Source of the DNA: an uncultured Gemmatimonadota bacterium
GTDB lineage: Bacteria; Gemmatimonadota; Gemmatimonadetes; Gemmatimonadales; GWC2-71-9
Length of the DNA stretch: 10,081 bases
Direction of reading: 5' to 3'
Assembly (NCBI GenBank): GCA_937961295.1
Contig: CALGOK010000211.1
Coordinates: 1 to 10,081, forward strand
The notes under the pieces were generated by a model, which had not been told where the DNA came from, made no database searches, and saw nothing but the letters and a program-made list of their open reading frames with translations. A program made the translations under genes and the position numbers. Below are positions 6,289-10,081 of the stretch, in pieces (within the stretch, counting starts at the first letter, position 1; the number at the start of each line of letters is the position of its first letter).

Positions 6289-7076
6289 GCGAGCAGCTCG
6301 CCGGCCAGGATGGTGTGGGCGCGGCCGGCGATCTCCACGCGCGAGCCCTGCACGGTGCAGGAGACCCGCCCGCCCCGGGGCGAGAGCTGGGCGCCGGCCA
6401 GCGTGTCGCGGCCGAGTCGCGCCGCCCAGTAGGGTGCCAGGGCGCAGTGCGCGCTCCCCGTGACGGAGTCCTCCGGGACGCCGAGCGCCGGCGCGAAGAA
6501 CCTGGAGACGAAGTCGACGTCCGACTCACCGGCGGCGGCCGTGACCGACACACCGCGCACCGGCCAGCGTGCCATCGCCGCCAGGTCGGGATCGAGGTCG
6601 CGCACGTGGGCCGGGTCGTCGTAGACGCACATCAGGTCGTATGAGCTGCGGAGCACCTCGACGGGAGCGCGCCCGAGCGCCGCGACGAGGTCGTCCGGCG
6701 GTGTGGTCCCGGTCGTTCCCAGGGCGGGAAAGTCGAGCGCGATCTGGCCGTCGTCGGTCCGCATCGCCGTGAGCACGCCGCTGAGCGTCATGAAGCGGAG
6801 CGGGCCGTCCGGCGCGCCGTGGTGGTTCCAGAGCGCGTGCGCCGATGCCAGCGTCGCGTGCCCGCAGAGCTCCACTTCGGCGCCCGGCGTGAACCACCGG
6901 AGCGACCAGTCGCTCCCCTCACGCTCCAGGAACGCCGTCTCGGCCTGGTTCATCTCCGCGGCGACCGCCTGCCGCCAGCTGTCGGGGCGCGGTTCGTCCA
7001 GCAGCACCACGGCGGCGGGATTGCCCGAGTAGGGTTCGTCGGCGAAGGCGTCGATCAGGTGCAAGGGCGTCGGCAT
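6285..7076 (-). CDS. PhzF family isomerase/epimerase-like protein
   Basis: 263 residues with the two-domain PhzF fold related to diaminopimelate epimerase. Visible motifs are D-A-F-A-D-E-P-Y-S-G-N-P-A-A-V (9-23), M-N-Q-A-E-T-A-F (42-49) with Glu46 at the place of the catalytic glutamate of PhzF, R-W-F-T-P (60-64), E-L-C-G-H-A-T-L (69-76) and D-S-V-T-G-S-A-H-C-A-L-A-P-Y-W (203-217). True PhzF isomerises dihydro-3-hydroxyanthranilate in phenazine synthesis, but no other phenazine gene is here, so the name marks the family and not the substrate. An epimerase or isomerase step on an amino acid or peptide would fit the neighbours. GGAGAG stands 3 bases before the ATG, a good ribosome binding site. 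It lies 18 bases after dppF, the only non-overlapping junction in the operon, and overlaps the M55 start by GTGA. Confidence 0.94.
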   Translation of the reverse strand: MPTPLHLIDAFADEPYSGNPAAVVLLDEPRPDSWRQAVAAEMNQAETAFLEREGSDWSLRWFTPGAEVELCGHATLASAHALWNHHGAPDGPLRFMTLSGVLTAMRTDDGQIALDFPALGTTGTTPPDDLVAALGRAPVEVLRSSYDLMCVYDDPAHVRDLDPDLAAMARWPVRGVSVTAAAGESDVDFVSRFFAPALGVPEDSVTGSAHCALAPYWAARLGRDTLAGAQLSPRGGRVSCTVQGSRVEIAGRAHTILAGELLA

Positions 7077-7079
7077 CAG

Positions 7080-7085
7080 CTCTCC
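7080..7085 (-). promoter_or_regulatory. Ribosome binding site of the PhzF-family gene
   Basis: GGAGAG on the minus strand, followed by CTG and the ATG at 7076, falls within the 18-base gap after dppF. It shows that this gene can be initiated independently rather than by stop/start coupling like the others in the operon. Confidence 0.7.
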
Positions 7086-7094
7086 GGGTGTGAT

Positions 7095-8051
7095 TCAGTC
7101 CACCCGTTCATGATGGCACGCCACCCGCCGCTCGCCCAGCCCCTCGAGTGCCGGGCGCTCGTGCCGGCAGCGCGCGTCCTTGGCGGGATGGAAGCATCGC
7201 GGCTCGAACGGGCAGCCGGGCGGTGGCTTCGCGGGCGAGGGTTGCTCCCCTGCCAGCACGATGCGCTCCGATGCGCGCGCGGGGTCGGGATGCGGGATGG
7301 CCGACACGAGCGCCCGCGTGTACGGATGGCGGGGTGCACCGATCACCGTCCGCGCCTGGCCGGTCTCCACGATGGTGCCGAGATACATCACCGCCACGCG
7401 GTGCGCCACCTGCTGCACCACCGCGAGGTCGTGCGCGATGAACAGGTATGCCAACGCGCGCCGTTCCCGCAGCTCGAGGAGCAGGTTGAGCACCTGCGCG
7501 CGCACCGACACGTCGAGGGCGGAGACGGGCTCGTCGCAGACCAGCAGCGCCGGTTCCACCGCGAGCGCACGGGCGATCCCGATCCGCTGCCGCTGCCCGC
7601 CGGAGAACTGGTGCGGTCGCTTGTCAGCGTCCGAGGCGGCCAGCCCGACCTCCTCGAGCAGCGCGATCACGCGGTCGCGGATCGCCCCCGGTGCCACGGT
7701 GCGGTGGATGCGCATCCCCTCGGCGATCGCGTCCCCGACGCGGCGCCGGGGATTGAGCGCGCCACCCGGATCCTGGAACACCAGCTGCATTCGCCGCCGG
7801 GTGGCGCGCAGCGCGGCCGACGAAAGGGAGCCGAGGTCGTTGCCGTCGAACCGCACGCTTCCCGAGGTCAGCGGCTCCAGGCGAAGCACCGTTCGTCCCA
7901 CGGTCGACTTGCCGCTTCCCGATTCGCCGACGAGACCGAGCGTCTCCCCCGCCGCGATGTCGAGGGACACGCCATCGACCGCGCGGATGACCGTGCCGTG
8001 TGCACGGTAGTGCTTGACGAGGTCGCGGACCTCGAGCAGCGGGACCGTCAT
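7095..8051 (-). CDS. dppF: Peptide ABC transporter ATP-binding protein, DppF/OppF type
   Basis: 318 residues from the ATG at 8051. One of two ATPases powering import through the DppB-DppC pore at the inner membrane. Walker A G-E-S-G-S-G-K-S-T at 42-50, Q-loop V-F-Q-D-P at 91-95, signature F-S-G-G-Q-R-Q-R at 149-156, Walker B L-L-V-C-D-E-P at 169-175, D-loop S-A-L-D at 177-180 and H-loop His207 are all intact. The C-terminal peptide-transporter extension (R-H-P-Y-T-R-A-L near 241-248) ends with Cys280, Cys286, Cys295 and Cys312, in the pattern linked to an iron-sulfur cluster in such ATPases. An in-frame ATG at 8171 would add 40 residues but would lie inside dppD. The ATG at 8051 overlaps the dppD stop by ATGA and has AGGAG 7 bases upstream, so it is chosen. 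The substrate (dipeptide, oligopeptide or other) cannot be told from the ATPase. Confidence 0.95.
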   Translation of the reverse strand: MTVPLLEVRDLVKHYRAHGTVIRAVDGVSLDIAAGETLGLVGESGSGKSTVGRTVLRLEPLTSGSVRFDGNDLGSLSSAALRATRRRMQLVFQDPGGALNPRRRVGDAIAEGMRIHRTVAPGAIRDRVIALLEEVGLAASDADKRPHQFSGGQRQRIGIARALAVEPALLVCDEPVSALDVSVRAQVLNLLLELRERRALAYLFIAHDLAVVQQVAHRVAVMYLGTIVETGQARTVIGAPRHPYTRALVSAIPHPDPARASERIVLAGEQPSPAKPPPGCPFEPRCFHPAKDARCRHERPALEGLGERRVACHHERVD

Positions 8052-9022
8052 GATCCGGCTCCTGTCGCGACCCAGCATGCCGTGTGGTGCGGCCCCTCGG
8101 CGGGCTCCATCGACGGCGCCTCGGTGCCGCACCGCGCGATGGCCACCGGGCAGCGCGGGTGGAAGCGGCACCCGGGCGGCCAGCGACCCGGTTGGGGCAC
8201 GCTGCCGGCGATTGCCTCGAGTCGCGACTCCGGCGCGTCGACCCTCGGCACCGCCGCGAGCAGTCCGCGCGTGTAGGGATGACGGGGAACCCGGAACAGC
8301 TCGGCGGTCGGTGCCGACTCGATGATGCGTCCGGCATACATCACCAGCACGCGGTCGGCCCGGCTCGCCACGATCCCGAGATCGTGGGTGATCAGGAGCA
8401 CGGCCAGTCCGCGCGCGCGGCGCAGCCGGTCGAGCAGCTCGAGGATCTGGGCCTGGATGGTCACGTCGAGGGCCGTGGTCGGTTCGTCGGCGATCAGCAG
8501 GTCGGGCTCGCCGGCAAGTGCGATGGCGATCATCACCCGCTGGCGCATCCCCCCACTCAGCTCGTGGGGCCAGGCATCCAGCCGCGCGGCGGCGTCAGCG
8601 ATGCCCACCTCCTCGAGCAGCGCGGCAGCGCGTGTCCGCGCCTCGGCGCGCGGCACGGGCCCATGCGCACGGATCGCCTCGATCACCTGGTCGCCCACCC
8701 GCATCACCGGATTGAGTGACGCCTGGGGGTCCTGGAAGACCATCGCGATGCGCGCACCGCGGATCCGGCGCCGGGCCGCTTCCGGCATGCCGACGAGATC
8801 GTTGCCGTCGAGGACCACTCGACTGCCGGCGCTGGTGCGCGCCTCGCTCGGCAGCAGACCCGGGATCGCGAGGCCGGTCAGCGTCTTGCCGCACCCCGAC
8901 TCGCCGACCAGCGCAATCACTTCGCTGCGATCGATGCGGAACGACACATCGTCCACCGCCGTGATCGGCTCCGGATTCGCGAAGCCGATGCTCAGGTTCG
9001 TGACCTCGAGGAGCGGGGTCAT
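8048..9022 (-). CDS. dppD: Peptide ABC transporter ATP-binding protein, DppD/OppD type
   Basis: 324 residues, partner ATPase of DppF. Walker A G-E-S-G-C-G-K-T at 40-47, Q-loop V-F-Q-D-P at 95-99, signature L-S-G-G-M-R-Q-R at 155-162, Walker B L-L-I-A-D-E-P at 175-181, D-loop A-L-D at 184-186 and H-loop His213 are intact, so it should hydrolyse ATP. The signature with G-M-R-Q-R, against G-Q-R-Q-R in the next gene, is the usual D/F distinction. The C-terminal extension has R-H-P-Y-T-R-G-L near 247-254 and Cys285, Cys291, Cys298 and Cys316 as a possible iron-sulfur site. The open frame continues upstream to 9796, but that part is an out-of-frame shadow of dppC; the ATG at 9022 overlaps the dppC stop by ATGA and gives the family start M-T-P-L-L-E-V. 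Confidence 0.95.
   Translation of the reverse strand: MTPLLEVTNLSIGFANPEPITAVDDVSFRIDRSEVIALVGESGCGKTLTGLAIPGLLPSEARTSAGSRVVLDGNDLVGMPEAARRRIRGARIAMVFQDPQASLNPVMRVGDQVIEAIRAHGPVPRAEARTRAAALLEEVGIADAAARLDAWPHELSGGMRQRVMIAIALAGEPDLLIADEPTTALDVTIQAQILELLDRLRRARGLAVLLITHDLGIVASRADRVLVMYAGRIIESAPTAELFRVPRHPYTRGLLAAVPRVDAPESRLEAIAGSVPQPGRWPPGCRFHPRCPVAIARCGTEAPSMEPAEGPHHTACWVATGAGS
8059..8063 (-). promoter_or_regulatory. Ribosome binding site deciding the dppF start
   Basis: AGGAG on the minus strand lies 7 bases before the ATG at 8051, inside the last codons of dppD. It supports the short form of DppF over the upstream ATG at 8171. Confidence 0.7.
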
Positions 9023-9825
9023 GCCCGATCCCCGGCGATCCGGTGGCGAAGGGCGTCGCCGAGCAGGGTTGCGGCGGCAGTCGCGATGACCAGGGCGATG
9101 CCCGGGGCCAGCAGCAGCCACGGTGCCTGCCCGAGGTGCGGGCGCGCCTCGAGGATCATGCTCCCCCACGTGGGCGTCGGCGGGCGCACGCCGATGCCGA
9201 GAAACGAGAGGCCCGCCTCGAGGAGCAGTACGTCGGCCACGCCGAGCGTGAGTGCGATCAATGCCGGCGGGAGGGTGCCCGGCAGGATCTCGCGCACCAG
9301 CACCCGCCCGGGCGTGGCGCCGAGTGCGCGCGCCGCGGTCACGTAACCGGCGTGCTGCAGGGCGAGCGCCTCGCCGCGCACCAGGCGCGCGATCGCCGGC
9401 CAGCCGGTGAGGCCGAGCACCGCACCGAGTCCGGCGGGTGGCAAGGCACCGATCGCCGCCACGAGCACCAGCAACACCACCACGCGTGGCAGCGCCAGGG
9501 CGAGGTCGACCACGCGCGACATCGTCGCCGCGACGAGCCCGCGACCGCTGCCCGCAAGCAGCCCGAACGCGATGCCGAGCACCCCGGCCACCGCCATCGC
9601 GATCGCGGCGATGGCCAGCGAGGTGCGGGCCCCGTGCGCCAGTCGCGCGAACACGTCGCGGGAGAACTGGTCGGTGCCGAACCAGTGTGCGCCCGACGGC
9701 GCGAGCAGCGAGCTCCCCAGCGGATCGGGTTGGGCCAGCGGGTCGCCGGCCAGCGGCGGTCCCAGCAGCGCCAGCGCAGCGATCGCCGCGGCGCACCCGA
9801 GTCCTGCCCGCGCGCTGGCCATCAT
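9019..9825 (-). CDS. dppC: Peptide ABC transporter permease, DppC type
   Basis: 268 residues of an inner-membrane permease forming the translocation pore with DppB. A first membrane helix covers about 7-24, then a periplasmic loop with the typical H-W-F-G-T-D-Q-F-S-R-D-V-F (47-59), helices near 70-92, 103-127, 137-148 and 188-211, and a last helix near 234-254. The EAA loop that docks on the ATPases is clear at 154-182 (A-G-Y-V-T-A-A-R-A-L-G-A, then L-V-R-E-I-L-P-G). S-F-L-G-I-G-V (207-213) and T-P-T-W-G (217-221) are family motifs. It is shorter than many DppC proteins (about 300) because the cytoplasmic N-terminal tail before helix 1 is nearly absent. The start overlaps the dppB stop by ATGA; a second ATG follows at once (9822). 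The stop overlaps dppD. Confidence 0.95.
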   Translation of the reverse strand: MMASARAGLGCAAAIAALALLGPPLAGDPLAQPDPLGSSLLAPSGAHWFGTDQFSRDVFARLAHGARTSLAIAAIAMAVAGVLGIAFGLLAGSGRGLVAATMSRVVDLALALPRVVVLLVLVAAIGALPPAGLGAVLGLTGWPAIARLVRGEALALQHAGYVTAARALGATPGRVLVREILPGTLPPALIALTLGVADVLLLEAGLSFLGIGVRPPTPTWGSMILEARPHLGQAPWLLLAPGIALVIATAAATLLGDALRHRIAGDRA

Positions 9826-10081
9826 GACTGGCGCTGCACCGGGTCGGCGATGCGATAGAGCAGGTCGGCGAGCAGCGAGCCGACCTGCACCGCCGCGACG
9901 AGCAGCACGCCCGCGCCGATCACCACCGGGATGTCGCGGCCGGCGGTGGCTTCCGCGATCAGCGCGCCGAGTCCGGGCCAGGCGAAGACCGCCTCGACGA
10001 ACACCGCGCCCGACACCAGCATCGGGAGCCAGAGCCGCAGCAGGGTGATGATCGGCGGGAGCGCGCGACGCCAGACATGGC
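9822..10081 (-). CDS. dppB: Peptide ABC transporter permease, DppB type, C-terminal part (runs off right edge)
   Basis: The minus-strand frame is open from the window edge to a TGA at 9822-9824 and gives the last 85 residues of the permease, beginning H-V-W-R-R-A-L-P-P. It contains the end of the EAA-type loop (R-R-A-L-P-P-I-I), then the DppB hallmark L-V-S-G-A-V-F-V-E-A-V-F-A-W-P-G-L-G, a conserved D-I-P-V-V-I-G segment, the last membrane helix (about 20 residues, G-V-L-L-V-A-A-V), and the ending L-L-Y-R-I-A-D-P that closes nearly all members. An ATG at 10022 is internal and is not the start. The protein begins outside the window, where a substrate-binding protein gene might also be found. 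The stop overlaps dppC by ATGA. Confidence 0.93.
   Translation of the reverse strand, partial: HVWRRALPPIITLLRLWLPMLVSGAVFVEAVFAWPGLGALIAEATAGRDIPVVIGAGVLLVAAVQVGSLLADLLYRIADPVQRQS

Noticed and set aside
6285..7076. Phenazine biosynthesis cluster suggested by the PhzF homologue
   Set aside because: No other phenazine gene is present. The neighbours are a peptide transporter and a D-aminopeptidase, and PhzF-family proteins are widespread outside phenazine producers.
6819..8276. A 485-codon plus-strand open frame spanning phzF, dppF and part of dppD
   Set aside because: It crosses three real genes on the other strand whose motifs are intact, and its product has no family features.
8048..9796. 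A 582-residue version of DppD with a long N-terminal extension
   Set aside because: The extra 258 residues are an out-of-frame reading of dppC. The ATG at 9022 gives the family start and an ATGA overlap.

Overview
The window is a GC-rich, densely packed bacterial chromosome segment with no RNA genes, mobile elements or CRISPR. The combination of a Tat-exported DUF1501 protein coupled to a DUF1800 protein, several lipoproteins with propeller-like repeats, and very high GC with mostly ATGA-coupled genes suggests Gemmatimonadota or a similar Gram-negative soil or environmental lineage. This taxon is an inference from gene content, not from a marker gene.

Left part (1-4478, all minus strand). 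Reading in the direction of transcription, a DUF1800 protein (4360 to 2744) overlaps by ATGA with a DUF1501 protein (2747 to 1503), followed by GC-rich hairpins. After a 214-base gap with a possible promoter comes a lipoprotein with TolB/PD40-like repeats (1288 to 104). It is joined by a TGATG stop/start overlap to the first 34 codons of a second lipoprotein that runs off the left edge. The two lipoproteins share a C-x-H-x-D-P-F motif just after the lipobox cysteine, so they may be a tandem duplicate pair.

Middle (4361-5466). A divergent intergenic region separates the DUF1800 gene from a plus-strand lipoprotein of unknown function (4479-5351). This lipoprotein ends facing the next minus-strand operon. 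The 115 bases between the converging genes hold a strong hairpin bracketed by purine-rich heptad repeats and their inverted copies.

Right part (5467-10081, all minus strand). One operon runs dppB (partial), dppC, dppD, dppF, a PhzF-family isomerase and an M55 D-aminopeptidase. Five of the six genes are coupled by 4-base overlaps, and only dppF to phzF has a gap (18 bases, with a ribosome binding site). Together they read as a peptide-uptake and D-peptide-degradation unit: the ABC transporter brings in di- or oligopeptides, the M55 enzyme removes N-terminal D-residues such as those from cell-wall D-Ala-D-Ala, and the PhzF-like isomerase has an unknown step on a related substrate. The layout recalls the Bacillus subtilis dpp locus, where a D-aminopeptidase is encoded with the dipeptide transporter. 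A substrate-binding protein is not in the window and may lie upstream of dppB.

Most genes belong to known families. The most interesting points are the PhzF gene inside the peptide operon, the mirrored repeat/hairpin element between the convergent genes, and the tandem lipoproteins at the left edge.
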